A stretch of DNA of 64,000 nt from assembly GCA_914767715.1 (NCBI GenBank), contig OU612066.1:19814283-19878282 (forward strand). Reading direction: 5' to 3'. Source of the DNA: Membranipora membranacea (lineage: Eukaryota; Bryozoa; Gymnolaemata; Cheilostomatida; Membraniporidae). Below, piece after piece: positions 22,565 through 37,500 of this stretch (its first letter is position 1; every line of letters starts with the position of its first letter). The notes below the pieces were generated by a model. The model was not told the DNA's origin. It did not search any database and saw only the letters and a list, made by a program, of their open reading frames with translations. Both the position numbers and the translations under genes were made by a program.

Positions 22565-25500
22565 ATGAAGGGTTCAGGTCTACATCTATCTTTTCTTCTA
22601 CTCTTCTCATTATCTGTGGCTGCGACAGAGATCACGATAACTTTAGACTCGCAGGATAAATTCAATCTTACCTGGTCATATGAAGGAATTTCAAAGGAGG
22701 ATTATATAACTTTTCGGGTGAGTTTGCAAGCTAATGATGAAATTCATGAAATGCCAACATGCTTTCAATCTATCAACCCAGAAAGTTGAATGACTTGGAA
22801 GCAAGCAATAACAGAATGATCCCATAATTTTGTGGCCACAATATGATGAGAATTGCAGATCACAGTCGATGACACACAGGGTACTAAATCATCAGTGTAT
22901 AAAGTAAACGAAACTAAATTTCTGCTAGTTTTAATGCAGCCCTACTGTTAAATGGCAACATTGTAAACTTACTTCTGTTCTCACACAAATCATAATACAA
23001 CCGTGTCTTGTGGTGGTCAAGGTAAAATGCATGATTACATTTTTCATTAAGCCCATCCTTGTCTAGTCTTTGAGAAGGGGCTGGCCGAGATAACGCGAGT
23101 CAACCTGGGTTCAGGTCTCAGGGATTCATAGAACTCAAGCCTTCCGTATAACAAAGTTTAATCTAGCATCTTTGTACAAAATGCCCCGAAATAATCTGAG
23201 CAAATCTGAAACTGTGACGCACGTTGGCTCATCCTTGATCACGCAGACACAAGACATGATCTTTTACAGTAGACATAGGACATAATAGTCTGGTGATGCT
23301 CAGCTATTGGATGCATATTCTGTTTTTTATGCAGATGTTCAATTATATGTTACAAACACATAACATGTATCAGCGTAACAGATTACTGAAATATGGTGCC
23401 TTTCAGTGAGTATTTTACTTAATTGTTACAGCATGGAACAGAAGGAAATAATTATTAAATTTCATTCTTTTTTCGACATGATTTTTAGATAACATGTGAA
23501 ACAACAGGATGGGTCGGTTTGGGATTTTCTCCTAATGGTGGTATGACGGGAGCTGACATGGCTGTAGCCTGGGTATCCTCAGATGGTGAAACTTTTCTTC
23601 AGGTGAAAGTACACACCCCCCCCTTGTCATTCATTTTATTCGTAATTGTTCATTTGGGTTGTAATTCACTCTAAAAGTCGACATTGTATTTAAATGAGTT
23701 GACAACTCATTTGACCCATAAAAAATGCATAACTGTGACTACATCACTACAAATTTTGTCCGCGACGAACAAGAAATCGTTTGTAAGAATTGTCTTCCCG
23801 AATTGCTATAGAATTCCCTCCATTGACTTTTAGGATATGTAGAGCTGTACCAACAAAATATAACACAATCAAATGCTGACAATCAACACACTGTCATTGT
23901 GCTATTGTACTATGCTATTGTACTATGCCATCGTACAATATCATATCCCTTTTACCCAACTTGCCAAGGAGTCTATGTTACCTCAATGGCCATGAATTGG
24001 GACTACTCAAATCCAACAATATTTGCGTAGTGATCACCTTGCGCTCTAACGTAGATGGAAGGAGGATAAACATATACTGACAGGTAAGCAATCTGTAGCC
24101 AAAGTGCGGTCTTAGCTCAGAGTTTTGGTCAGTGCTGGTGGCCTGGCTGGTGCAGGCCCGTATTTATAGGGGAGGCAGGGAGGCCTTGCCTCCTTAGGAA
24201 GCTGAATGGAGTGGTCCAAAAATGATATAATTGATTATTTCTTGTCTGAATCATATCTTTTGGGATTTCCATTTGCTAATTAAATACCTTAAAATTGCTT
24301 AGTAACAGCACCCCTCCTATTGATGCTTCTGACTAGCATCGGAATTTTGCCTCCCCTACCATTTCCTTCTTAATGGCCTTGTTCTTCATCTCATTGTTGA
24401 TAGCAGTAATTGATAGGCAGAGAATTCTTGCTCACCTTTCCTGCCTCAGCTGAGGTCATGAACCTGATCTGTCAGTTTCACTTCCTATAGAGTAAACAAG
24501 AAGCACGTCTGTTGATCAAAATTAAAGATTCACATTTGAAATTATTCAACTGCCAATTTGAGTTAGTATGTCAGGGGCTGATGTCATTATTTCACCTAAT
24601 TCGAATGCATCCCTTAAAAAGGACAATCTGTTTGGGATAACTATTTGCCGACCAGGTAATCACTCTGATATGTAGCCTCAATCTATAATCTTTGAGCTAT
24701 ACAGACTACATCACCTCAAATATGCAAAACCTGTAGCAATAGTAGCAATTGATTACCCAGCGTCAATTTTCCGTAAACAAGTTTATGATATATGCAAGTT
24801 TATCAAAGAATTCAATTCAGAAATTACCGATTTAATTTGATGAGTATTTGTGAGCGCTTGAAAGTCATTTAAGATGAATAATGGGCTTGAGATGCATCAA
24901 AATGTATCCTACATGCGCAAAAAAGCTTACTTTCTATACGAGTATTTATGATTACTTGGAAATCATTTAAGATGAATAATGAGCTTGAGATGCGTTAGAA
25001 TTTATCCATCTTCCAACCAGTCTGCAGCGACTCATGACAGGTCTGGTGGATGTTTTGCGGAGAGAAAATGTGCTTGGCTGGTCTTCAAAGCATAATTTTA
25101 AATTTTATGGGACACTTTTTTGCTACTTTGTCCTACTTTTTTAGCTTTATAATGTCTCACAACCTTGGCATGAGCTTTTGAGAACTTGGCACTCTTTGAA
25201 GACTGGTATATGGAGCCGGGTATACAAACAATAACTCTCGCAGGCCTGTAGTTCTAGGGGAGGCAAAAGAGGCACTACCTTCCCTAAAAAGCTAATTACA
25301 ATAGCCTAAAACACTATAATTGAATAATTCATGTCAACATCATCTCCTCTCGGATTTCAATATAAACCAAAATCACCTGCAAAACCTCATCATCGTCAAC
25401 AGTTGTGTGCTGATTAGCTACACCACCTCCTGCCCCTAATAAAGGATTTATTGACGGGATCAAGCATAGGTGTGGGTATTCAGAACGTTTGAGAAAAGTG

Positions 25501-28500
25501 AAATGGAGTGGACATGTGTTTGAAGAGCATCTCATGGGTACAGTATACAATCGGATATGATGTGGCCTCACCGGCGTTGGTTGTTGTTTGGAATGTTCTG
25601 ATATCTTTAGGCCTTGCTTGTGATGGTGGTAGCTTAGAACTTTTTGATAAACAACTATAAAATTCTACATCAAAACCAATATATTGGCCATAAATTAATT
25701 CTGCTTGGAGATTGTAATATTAATTGGAATTCCTCATCAACCGAGAAAACACATTTAGAGCAGAGCTTTATGTCTGCAGGGCTATTACAGCAAGTTGATG
25801 GGATTTCATACATTAGCCATTTAGGGAGAGAAAGCTTATTAGACCATAACTATGTGAAAATTATATGTTGGTCTTAAAACATGATGGCTCTTCAAGAGAG
25901 TGGGTTTGGGTGCCACCGGCCAAGCCACCAGCATTGACCAAAGTTCTGAGCTAAGACCGCACTTTGGCTACAGATTGCTTACTAGATGTCAGTATTTTGT
26001 TATCCTCCTCCCATCTATGTTGGAGCGCAAGGAAATCACCACGCTAATACTGTTGGATTTGATCCCCCTTCAGTCAACTGCTGCTGGGTTATGTTGGGTA
26101 ATTATGTTCGCTGTGTCGATCCTGAGTATTCCCAATTCATGGTCATTGTCACTTTGTCAAGTTGGGTGAAAGGGATATGATATTGTACAATAGCATATCT
26201 ACAATCTCGTTGTTAACATGTGATTATATTTTAATCAACCAAATCACATGTTAACAGAGTGTGTTGATTGTCAGCATTTGGTTCAGTTATTTTTTGTTGG
26301 TACAGCTCTATTTATCCTCAAAGTCAATGTAGAGAATTCTATAGCATTTTGGGAAGATAATTCTTACAAGCAATTCCTTGTTCGTCGCGGACAAAATTTG
26401 TTGTCATCAACCAATTTATTCGGCTGTTTCTTGTAATAGTCCAGTGGCAGCCTACCAAAATTGTGGCTAGAAATGCAACTTCATTTGCAAAATTGGATGG
26501 ATAAATTCTAAGAGTGGATTCTGGGATAGTTTTTTAAGGTGGTCGCAATGGTGATGATGTACCTTACACAAAGTTGCTGTTTTTTTGAGATTTGAAAGGT
26601 CTGTTCTGTGCTCACCTTATGAGTTGTGCCACTCAAACTCTGCAATCACATTTATACATACCTCAGTCAGGATTTGGTATAATATCAGCACAATATCTCA
26701 ATTATTGAGTGAATCACCAACTCACTATATAGCTTTATGAAGACGATTTTTATGATACCGTAAAGGAAACCTAAGAATACGCACTATTTGAAAAACGACA
26801 CACTCAGAGCATTAAAATCTGGTGTCATGCGATGGGAGGGTCAATAAACAGTCACTATAAAAAAGTCAGATCAATATGAACATTTGAAGCCTGTTTTTTA
26901 GGAAGCAGCATAATTGAAAAAGCAGCACTCCGATTTTGTTCGCAACGAACAAGGGTTTGTTGGTAAGAGTTATCTTCCCATATTGCTAAGGAACTCATTC
27001 CATTGACTGTTAGGATAAATAGAGCTGTACCAACAATATAAGATAACAGTTGTAGTAAATGCTAACAATCAACACTCTCATTATTATCATGTGCTATTGT
27101 TCAATATTATCCCTTTCAACCAACTTGACAAGGTGTCCATGTTGCCTCAATGGCCACGAATTGAGACCACACAACATTGACACTGCAGACTAATGACACC
27201 CCAACAACAATCGGCAGCAGTTGGCTGAAGGGGGTCAAATCCAATAATATTTTCTTGGCGATTACCCTGCACTATATCATAGATTGGTGCAGGATAAAAA
27301 CTTGCTTACAAGTAAGCACTCTCTAGCACAGGTTCAGTCTGAGCTCAGAATTTTGGTCTTGAAGTTTGAAGTGTGAAGTTTGTTTATTGCTTTATTATCC
27401 ATCCATCCTATAATAAGCTGATAGCATCAAATGTATGGCACATAAATGGAAAAATAAAATAAAAAAGAGTCTTGAGCTGCATCGGTTGAAATTTCGCATG
27501 TAGAATTCAAAAAAGTTTTTTCTTTTTTGGTTGTTCTACACTTTGATGGCTTGTATTTATCTATTTTTGCTCTACGGGCGGGTTTTCTGTTTGTATTTAT
27601 TCTAATACGACAGTTTAGGGAGTGATGATCGTTGTCGGCTATTTCAGCGGATCGTTCACTGCAAGAGGTGAGCAGGAAAACTTTATGGCCGGCAGTGCTA
27701 GATTGTCAAGTCTCTGTTCATAGTTGTCAGAGAATGGCAGCATAATCCGAGTAGCAGGGCGCTGGATCCCCTCTAGTTTTGTTTTGTCAGTGGCTGATAG
27801 CAGATTGGGCCATGCAGGGCAGGCGTTGCCGATTACAGACTTAATATTAGCTACGTAGAAGGATTTTAGGCCATCGCTGGAGACTTGATATGGGATTTGC
27901 CATTTCCGCTAGGAATCCACAAGCTACCTTTTCAACTCACAAATTAATTATTGGAAGCAAAATTAGAAAAAAAAACAGCTTCATTTGAATCAATTGTAAA
28001 TGTTATTGCTTATCTTATTAGGGCTAATCCTAATTGGAATGTGATATTGGCACCAAAGGTATAATTCATGTCTTTGGAGTATGAGCTTAGTCACATTGCT
28101 CTGAATACAATCCACAGACTAATCTGCTAGTCAAATAGTAATTTGGGAAGACATAGATAGATTTGCCTTCAAATTCGTGCATGGATGTTATGTGTGCAAT
28201 CTGCACTGCTTATCAGCCGCCAAATACAGCAACATCATATGAATATAGATAATAACAGGTTATCACAATAAAACAAAAATTAATTTAGAACACTTTTTTG
28301 CATGCATGCAGCTTCCAGTCAGTATGAAAATCTGTAACTTTGAAATTTATAGAAGAATTTGATCAAACTTATCAATGCAGGAATAAGTCTTAGTCTAAGT
28401 CGTCATTGCGGAGTTGGTTACCCCTCTAGAGTACATATACAGGGACCCGTGGTACTCAAGCTGCACCCTATACCTTTGGCCGCCGGAATTCCGGCTACTC

Positions 28501-31500
28501 TTATGTGTGCAATCTGCACTGTTTATCAGCGCTCCCAATACAGAAACATCATACGAATATAGATAACAGCAGGGTATCACAATAAAAAAAATTAATTTAG
28601 AACACTTTTTTTGCATGCATGCAGCTTCCAGTTAATACGAAAATCTGTCACTTTGAAACTTATTGAAGAATTATACGAATATAGATAACAGCAGGGTATC
28701 ACAATAAAAAAAATTAATTTAGAACACTTTTTTTGCATGCATGCAGCTTCCAGTTAGTACGAAAATCTGTCACTTTGAAACTTATTGAAGAATTAGATCA
28801 AACATATCAATGCAGGAATAAGTCTTAGTCGTCATTGCGGAGTGGGTTACCCCTCTAGAGTACAGGTACAGATGTTTGAGCATTCCCAATAATCAAATAA
28901 TCAGCAGCGTTGAGTGTTAGCATTTGCTACAACTGTTATCTTATATTGTTTGTACAGCTCTATTTATCCTAACAGTCAATGGAATGAGTTCTATAGCAAT
29001 ATGGGAAGATAACTCTTACAAACAAACCCTTGTTTGTTGCGAACAAAATCTGTAGTGTATACTGTTGTTGGCTGTCGCATTGATAACAAGAAGACGATTA
29101 ACAAACATCACTGCTCAGCTTGATGGTTTTTACAGCAAAACTCAACGTGTAAAAGAGGGGGCTTCAGTTCAGATTCACTTTCTCCCATCCCTATCTAGGT
29201 TGATAGATCAACCAATTCCGATTCTGTACATGTGCTCCATTTTGGCGCTAAATACATCAGAGAGATTTGTTTACATTGATTGAATTTGATGTCATAAGTG
29301 GGACACTCATAAACAATGCCCTATCAATAAATAATGACTGATTTACATAAAGACATTTTTCTCAGTAAATATTTATTATTTTTGAAAATCATTATAGCCA
29401 CACATTCCTCAACTATATTTGACTCTGCTTATGGATTTTTGAAAGCTAATTTTCTTTTTTTTAATAAAAATTAGATATGAAAAAGTGTAGGAATACAATG
29501 ATTTTGAGTTAAGTTTTTAGTTAAATGCACAGCACTGCAAATATTGATTTTCTAGTGATATTTATATCAATAGATAATTCATCATCATGTTAACGCTATT
29601 AAATATGACTCAATGTAGCCTGTCTTGACAAGACATACTATGCTCCGTGTAATTACCATGATTGTCAAAAGATATGAGGATGTAAATTTGAGCATAGCAA
29701 ATTGGTAAAAGTAAGTCTCGTAAAAGATTTTCTTGTCCATATTATTACTCCCTGCACGAGTAAACTCCTTTAGATGGACTACCAAGTCTCTACAATTAAT
29801 GCCGGATCTGAATTAGAGTCTCTCTTTAACAATCTGAATATGGAGATTTAAACTTTTTTCCAATAGATAGATAATCTACTCATTTTTTACAGGATATGTA
29901 TGCCTCAGCTAATGGTCTGCCTTCGTTGGATGCTTCAAACGACCTGATCTTAATATCTTCTTCTGAGATGAACGGTATCACTGAGATCTCATACAAGAGG
30001 AAAATTTCTACTTGTGACAACAATGATAACACGATCAAGGTCAGATGAATTAGCTGTTTCCGATCACCATATTTTTGATGGTTGAGTGTTCCTTGGATGT
30101 ATTTGAAACCCACAGAGAGGGAGTTTACTAATTGTCAAGGATAAGCTTCTGTAGAAAAAAACTAAACTTTCAGTACATTCACCCATGATATTTTGAGACA
30201 AAAAATATGTAATAACAATTTTTTTGAGAATGATAGACTTTAAGAAAAAAATGGTGGCTATTCAGACCTTTTGTGGTCCGACGCTTGAATATTTAGTCTA
30301 AGTACCTGCCTAGCCTGAAGATGTACTGAATACTTACGAGGGGGACCATGAAACAGATTGCAGTGTGAAGTGAACACCCCTAACACCTCCCATCAGTCCC
30401 ATACTCTGCCCAACATGATTATGATGATAATATGCTTTATGAAGGCTATATAATATGTGGACAATCATAATATATCACAGAATTAGGTTTATATGTTCCG
30501 ACCTGAAAACCTAATAGATATTTCTCGCTTTTGGTTGAGCCGCTCAATAGATACTATCATGGAAGTTGCATTCCATGAACATTATACTGTGGATGTACAT
30601 CCAAAATTGATTTTTTCGTAGTGGAAATTGTTAGTTTTGTAAGTCATAATAATTATCCCACCGATAAATTGGACAGAAATGGACACATAACAAGTTTTTC
30701 TACCTATCCAAAGCCTGTCCTAAAATATACTGCCGTTGCCATCTTCTTCATTCTTCCATTCCCGGTGTGGTTGTGGTTTAAATATAGGCCGATATTTCTA
30801 TATAGCCTGATCTTTATATATAGCCATCTAGCTCTCTCGAAATTTACATTAAAATTGTATGTCACTAATTCGGAAATGAAAATATAGACCATATCTCTAT
30901 ATAGCCATCTAGCTCTCTCGAAATTTAATTTAAGATTGTATGTCCCTGATTTGGACATAAACATATAGGGCGATATTTCTATATAGACATCTAGCTCTCT
31001 TGAAATTTACGTTAAAATTGTATGTATCTGATTTGGGCATGAAAATATAATACCCCCATTATCTAGGCATCTTATAACAAATTGGTCACCATAACCAGGC
31101 ATTTCATTCAATAAATTCGTTATTCAGTTCAGATTAATTGGAAGTCTAAGTTTCTCAATGTCAAATAAACAGAGAGTGATATTCTATTCACCCAGTTTTT
31201 AACAGGTCGTTTAATAGGCCCATATGTTTCATCAATAATCGCTTTTCATATTCCATATCTAAGTGTTTGGCAACTGTTCCATCATAACATCAAAGCAGCA
31301 AAACAGCAGTGTCATTCAATGTGATTCGATGATCGTTTTGAGGGAAAATCAATCAACTTCAGATAAATAAAATGTCAAATTCGATACCCGCCCATCACCA
31401 GTTTTGAACAGGACATACATTTGGTCTGTAAATCACATCATTTTTCATTTATTAGTACCATAAACATACAAATGTTTATGATTCTTACATTCAAGCTTTT

Positions 31501-34500
31501 TGTCAGCACAACATTTCTCCAAACCTTATTAATATCACAGCAAGAACTAACCTGTTACTCTCTTTTTATTTGACAGTCATCAACAACACGCCTGATATTT
31601 GCTTACGGCTCTACTGACCCAGTGAACAATATTCTCCAACCCTCAGATTATCACGATAACAACCGAGGAGCGAAGAGTATATATCTGCTAGACCCTCAGC
31701 CACCAACTAATGCTGTGCCACAGGATACTCTGACCTTTGACTTGCGCGTCGACAATGTAAGTCAACTGTGCAATCTGGTTAAAGCCAGATGGGCGGAGAC
31801 CGGAAGGGGGGGAGGACAAGAATTTTGGTCACGGGACAAGAATGGGCTCAATACTAATCATCTTGAAATGACACCCTCTATAATTTTGTCAATGAATTTT
31901 TTGCAATATTCCAACTGATCGACTTTCTCTTGAATACCCAGGGTGCGGCTTGATGAGCTTTCATTATTATGAAAAATCAGGACCCGCCTAATTTGAAAAA
32001 CCTTTCACCTCCCTCAGAGTATGTGTTTATTGGTAAATCAGTTAGTATGATAAGTTCTAACTGCATGAGATTCATTTCACTTAGAATGAATGCAAATCAA
32101 ATTTTCCTGAGTTATTTTTTGGACTGAAATTAATCCAAAACGAGCTATCAAGTATACCATCATATATCCTAATTCAGGGTTTGCTTGCCTATCTTAAGAA
32201 GAGGTATACACCAAGGTTCCTTGGGGCTGTAACAATAACCCTTGAAAGCTACCTCAGTGGGACTCGAACCCACAACTCCTGCATCACTAATCGCCTAGCA
32301 ATGAATAGAAAAGCTCAATGCTGATGTACAAAGCCTAATGGAAGCATTCAGCTCAGAGCTGTCTTCTAAAGTGTCTGCAAAACCTTTAGCATCTGATTTA
32401 GTCAAAAGAAACCTTCAAGGGGCGCTGAATAGTAATCCAGGTGATTTTACATCAACGCCTGTTCAGAAGAAAAAAATATCTAACCAAGTCAGTAAAATGT
32501 CAGTCTTTGATTGGAAGAAGTGTTTTGTCGTTGAGAGCAGAAATGCCAGCCTCAACAGAGATGTTATTAGGATCGGTATTTGTCAGAAATATGGACCGAC
32601 AGAAATAGAGCTCATCAATAAATACGAACTACATGGAGAGCGAGCTGATGGAATCAGGAGTAGGTTCATTGTACAAATCGACGACGACAGGATAAGAAAA
32701 CAAATAGTGGAAAATTGGCATTCAAGTCTACTTGGAGGCTCTTCAGCGAGAGACACCATTCAAAGACCTATGGACACAGTAATAGTTCCAAATGTTCTTC
32801 TGGAATTTCAGGAAGAGGATATTTTAGCAGATATCAATATCGAATATAGAGCTATCTGTGTCAAAAGATTGAAGAACAAAGAAGGTCAATCTTTGAAGGC
32901 TGTTGTCGTACAATTTCAGTCTGAAGCAGAGCGGGATCATGCGATGGCAAGTGGTAAACGGAAATTTCCATCTATGTACAACATAGTGCTTCCGATGAAA
33001 TTACCAACCAGTAGGAGAAAACAACGCGAAGATTCCACCACCAATCATGTCTAATACAGATAAGCAGATTCATACAACAAACTTTCAGTCACATGTTCAA
33101 AATGAGACCCAAACTTAATGACTTTTCTGTTGCACATTTGAATGTTAGAGGTGTGACTTCGAAGTTAGATCAAATCAAAGATCTTTTAGCCAACTATAAT
33201 TTTTCAATTTTAGGTCTGAGTGAGACTTTTCTCGATGATTCTAAACCAAGCAGTTTTTACCATATTGATTCATATGAGATGGTTAGGGTAGATAGGAGTG
33301 GAAGGTCTGGTGGTGGTGGTATTTTATGCTACCTCAAATCTGGTTTAAAGTTTGAGGTTTTGTTTCATTTTGATCATATGCTAGAGGAGTCGATCACTGT
33401 AAGGATAGTCTTCATGATCATTGCTCATATGTTTTGTGTATCGCCCTCCAGGTTCACGAAGCTCTTGGAATGACCAACTAAAAATATACTTAGAAAGCTG
33501 CAACCAGTATTGTAAGGAAATTATGATACTTGGTGATTTCAACATGAACTTGATTGACAGCAAAGTGGAAAAACGCTGGATGCAAAATTTTTCAAAATTC
33601 TCATTTAGTCAATTGGTCACTGAGCCTACGTGTGTCGCTGAAAATTCTTTGACTCTAATTGATCATATCTATTCTAACAGAGAATCTAACATGAAACATG
33701 TTTCTGTTATTAAAACGTCAATTAGTGATCACGACTTGACATTTGCTGTACGCAAGATCAGAGTACACAAGCAGATTGGAAAAATCCGTCTTTGTTTTAT
33801 GATTATTCTCACTTTACGCCTGAAAACATATCTCAGGTATTCTCCAATATAAACCGGAATCCGGTCATAGTGTCCAGAAATTGCGATGCTATGGTCTCTG
33901 AGTTTACCAATATTTTCAAATACAATATACACAAACTGGTAAAACCAAAAACACGATTTGTGAAATCTAAAATTATGCCACCTTGGTTAGATGAAGAGGT
34001 TAGAAACCACATGAAGATTCGAGATAAACTCAAAGACAAGGCGAAATGGAAAGATTATAAAAGAGAGAGAAATTTGGTTACAAATATGATTAAAAGGAAG
34101 AAAAAGAGTCATTTTGAGAATCTGGTAAAAAACTCCAAATCTCAGAATACTAAACCTCTTTGGGAGGCTTTGAACTTGAAATCCAAAAATCCTCATTGTG
34201 TTTGCTCATCAGATATTACAGCTGATGTTATGAACGAACATTTTTCTACTGTAGCCTCAAAACTATGTTCTAAATTTGTCAGAAATAGGTTTTCTTTCCA
34301 GGTGAACTCAAATCAATATGCCATTAAAGGCAATTTGTTATCGTTTGAAAGTTTTACTCCAGCATCAATTTGCTTATATCTTAAATTTCATCAAATAAAT
34401 CTACTGGTCAGGACGGAATTTCTGTCCAAATGCTGAAGAAAACGCTGCCTTATATAGTGGATATTTTGACTGGTATGTTCAATAGGATTTTGTCTGGAGG

Positions 34501-37500
34501 CTGTTTCCCATCTGATTGGAAATTGGCTAGGATTACACCTTTTTTCAAACAAGGTGACTAGAGCAATCATTCAATTATAGACCTATCTCCATTCTTCCTA
34601 TATTATCGAAAGTATTTGAGAAACATGTAAACGTCATAAATGTAAACGTCGTTTCCTCACAAAAAAAACAAAGCCATTCATAACTTGCAGGCAGGCTTTC
34701 GCACCGGACATTCTTGTACTAATTCAGTTCATAAAATCTTGTCAGATGTTACTGATAGAAAGCAGAAACAGATAACCATTGCAATGTTTTTGGACTTCTT
34801 TGTATCAAAAACTCAAGAATTTCAAGACAGAAGGCTTCTCTTTACAAATTCTCAAATCCTTTTTTAGTGGATAGGAGACAGTTTGTCAGCTTTTCAAATC
34901 AAGTGTCCAAGGTTTTGCCTATAACAGTTGGAGTTCCGCAAGGCTCAATACTTGCTCCAACTCTGTTTTGATGTTCATCAATGATCTGTTGACATTGTCT
35001 TTGTCATCATCGGCTCATGCTTATGCTGACGATACCACATTCACCTGCTCACATTCAGATTCCCTTCAACTAGAACGATTGTGCTCCGTGGATTTGGAAA
35101 AGATACATGATTGGTGTGTTTTGAATAGGATGACTATTAATATCGAGAAGTCACACTTCCTTCTGTTCGGGAATCAAAAAATTAAGATCTGTCTTAAAGT
35201 AGGTGAAGACATTTTGTCTCAGTCAAATAATACTAAGCTTTTAGATTCTTACCTAAGTGACTCGATGACATGGAACGAACATGTTGAAAAGTTAGTAGCT
35301 AAGTTACAAAGTAATATAAATCTTTTTAAACTATGTAGAAGTTATATCAGTACATTTGCTGCAAGGCAGTTCTATTTCCAGTTTATCCATAGCCATCTCA
35401 TATATGGGATACAAATTTATCTCAACTTATCACAGAAATATCTGATAGATAGCATATTTCCATGAGAATGAGAATTATTGATAATGTTCACCATATACCA
35501 AATTATCTTACTGATACAAGAACACTGTGTAAAACATTTAATATTTTACCACTTCCATGTTTGCTTGTGTATTTTAATACCATATATGGGTATCAAACAT
35601 GTAATAGTTCTGTTCCTGAGTTTGTGAGTAATTTGTTCATAAGTGTTAATAGCAGATATCCACAGACAGATATTTTTAAACTTAATCTATGTAATGACAT
35701 CAAGATTAATACGTCCTTCGCGAAATCGTACAATGATTTACCAGTTTCTTTTTGTTCAATGACAAGACTTTCCTGCTTTAAACGCAGTCTATTCAAATAT
35801 CTCATCTCACTTATACAGTTTACTTCATTTTTTTCTCTCTTTTCTGTTTTGGCACTAAATGTAAACCATTTTGCCCAAAATGATTTGGACTGCCAAATAA
35901 AGTATTAAAAAAAAAAAAGAAGACGAGTACTTTCTAAAAACTATGACAACTCTAACTATGACAACTCTAACTATGACAACTCTTACTATGACAACTCTAA
36001 CTATGACAACTCTAACTATGACAACTCTAACTATGACAACTCTAACTATGACAACTCTAACTATGACAACTCTAACTATGACAACTCTAACTATGACAAC
36101 TCTAACTATGACAACTCTAACTATGACAACTCTAACTATGACAACTCTAACATTGTTCACCACTTTTGTGTGCAACAAGGAAGTCATGTGACCACTTTCA
36201 ATAGTACTTTGATCGGATTCCCTGATACAGAGAGTGTTGAAACCTGCTGAGAATAAATTTTCTTTCCTTATTTATCTAGCATGAGATACCAAGCAAAGAT
36301 ACAGAATACTACTGTTCTTATTACGACCCGCCAGTACTTGATGCTAAACATCACGTTGTTGCCGTAAGTTACTTTAGATATAATCTATCACCAAAATCTT
36401 TAATTATTTTATGTGTGATAATATTTGTGCATGAGATGTAGCGATGTATACACCTGAGTTTGTTGAAAGCTGAACGAGTCATCATGTGAATCAGACCCAA
36501 CCTTCATGAATTCAAACATACAACCTCTGCAGTAATACAGATTGAGGCTTACCGTGAATAGAGGCTTACCGAATTGAGTTGAATGCTTTTCAACACAAGG
36601 AGTTTTCTTCAGCTCACAACATACTTAACACTCTCTAGTTCAAATAAATGAATGAATTTAAAGTAGCAGACAACCCTGGCCCCACTAAATATGTATTAAG
36701 ATGCAATAAGCCTTCACCAGTAGGCAACATACTCAAAAGTGGAAATCCAAGGTATAAGCTTTTGATCTGTACCACAGGGCAGTCAGTAGCCCCTCCACTC
36801 CAGACCATGGCTGCAATAAACTGAATTAAGTTGAGAAGCTATTATAATCTCAAAGAAAATGGTTAATTTTTGTGATTGTAATCAATATATTGTTTTATAT
36901 ATAATTTTGTAACTGAGATGACTGATTAGTAGTAAAATTGACACAACAAAAGATAGCTGCTTTGATTCTAGAAAAAAATTCTTTTATACATCATTTTTTT
37001 CAATAATATATTTATTTTGAGAGTATGGGTATTTATGTTACTGAAACAAATTGGAAGAGAGTTTGTAATTGAAATAATTAAAATTTTCAAATTTAACATT
37101 CATTTATAACATCCTAATTTAGAATAGTACATCATTACGCATCAAATATCAAAATATAACTTTTGAGGTTGTATATGCCACTTCAAGCTAGTATTAGGCA
37201 AGTAACCAATATTAGACACTGTGTCTCCCTGGTGTCCGTGTTCTGAAAACTGCAATATGATTACATTTTGCTTTTTATCGTGGTTGTTTCTTTCTCTTTC
37301 CAAGGTAGAACCATTGATAACTCCAGGTAATGAAGGAATTGTACATCACATCCTTATCTATGCCTGTTGGGGGGTAGAAAACGAACATATTGTCAATAAT
37401 AATAAGACAGAAGGAGAATGCTACGTAGACGAAATGCCAGAGTTTGCAGACTCATGCCGAAGTGTTTTCTACGGCTGGGGCATCGGTGGAACAGTGAGTT

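Larger units (their letters stand above)
26926..29057. mobile_element. Diverged TIR element copy C in MOXD1-like intron 2
   Basis: The left TIR starts CACTCCGATTTTGTTCGCAA at 26,926; the right TIR ends TTGCGAACAAAATCTGTAGTG at 29,057. The same landmarks as A and B occur (GAGCTGTACCAAC, TGCTAACAATCAACACTCT, ATCCCTTTCAACCAACTTGA), with many substitutions. It is therefore an older insertion of the family. The interior contains a LINE 3' fragment and short direct repeats. Confidence 0.7.
32300..35920 (+). mobile_element. LINE-2 of this window: 5'-truncated CR1/L2-like retrotransposon in MOXD1-like intron 4
   Basis: The element carries the end of ORF1 (to 33,054), an EEP endonuclease, an RT and a poly-A tail (35,909-35,919). 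It belongs to the same family as the minus-strand LINE at 12.6-18.9 kb: the endonuclease start (HLNVRGVTSKLDQIKDLL against HLNIRGLTSKIDEVKKIL), basic block (ERNLVTNMIKRKKK) and RT motifs align. It lacks the ORF1 N-terminus and has multiple frameshifts. Orientation is the same as the host gene. Confidence 0.85.

Noticed and set aside
28425-28500. Restriction-site-like string (TCTAGA, GGAATTCC) suggesting cloning vector
   Set aside because: The flanking bases recur as part of a local genomic repeat (28,380-28,440 and 28,810-28,862), and no longer polylinker is seen.
32235-32300. Functional tRNA gene on the minus strand
   Set aside because: Only the T arm and B box are convincing; acceptor and D arms are missing.
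35855-36191. Repeating frames coding MTTLT on + and VRVVI on -
   Set aside because: They are the automatic product of a 15-bp tandem repeat whose unit is a multiple of three; no gene context.
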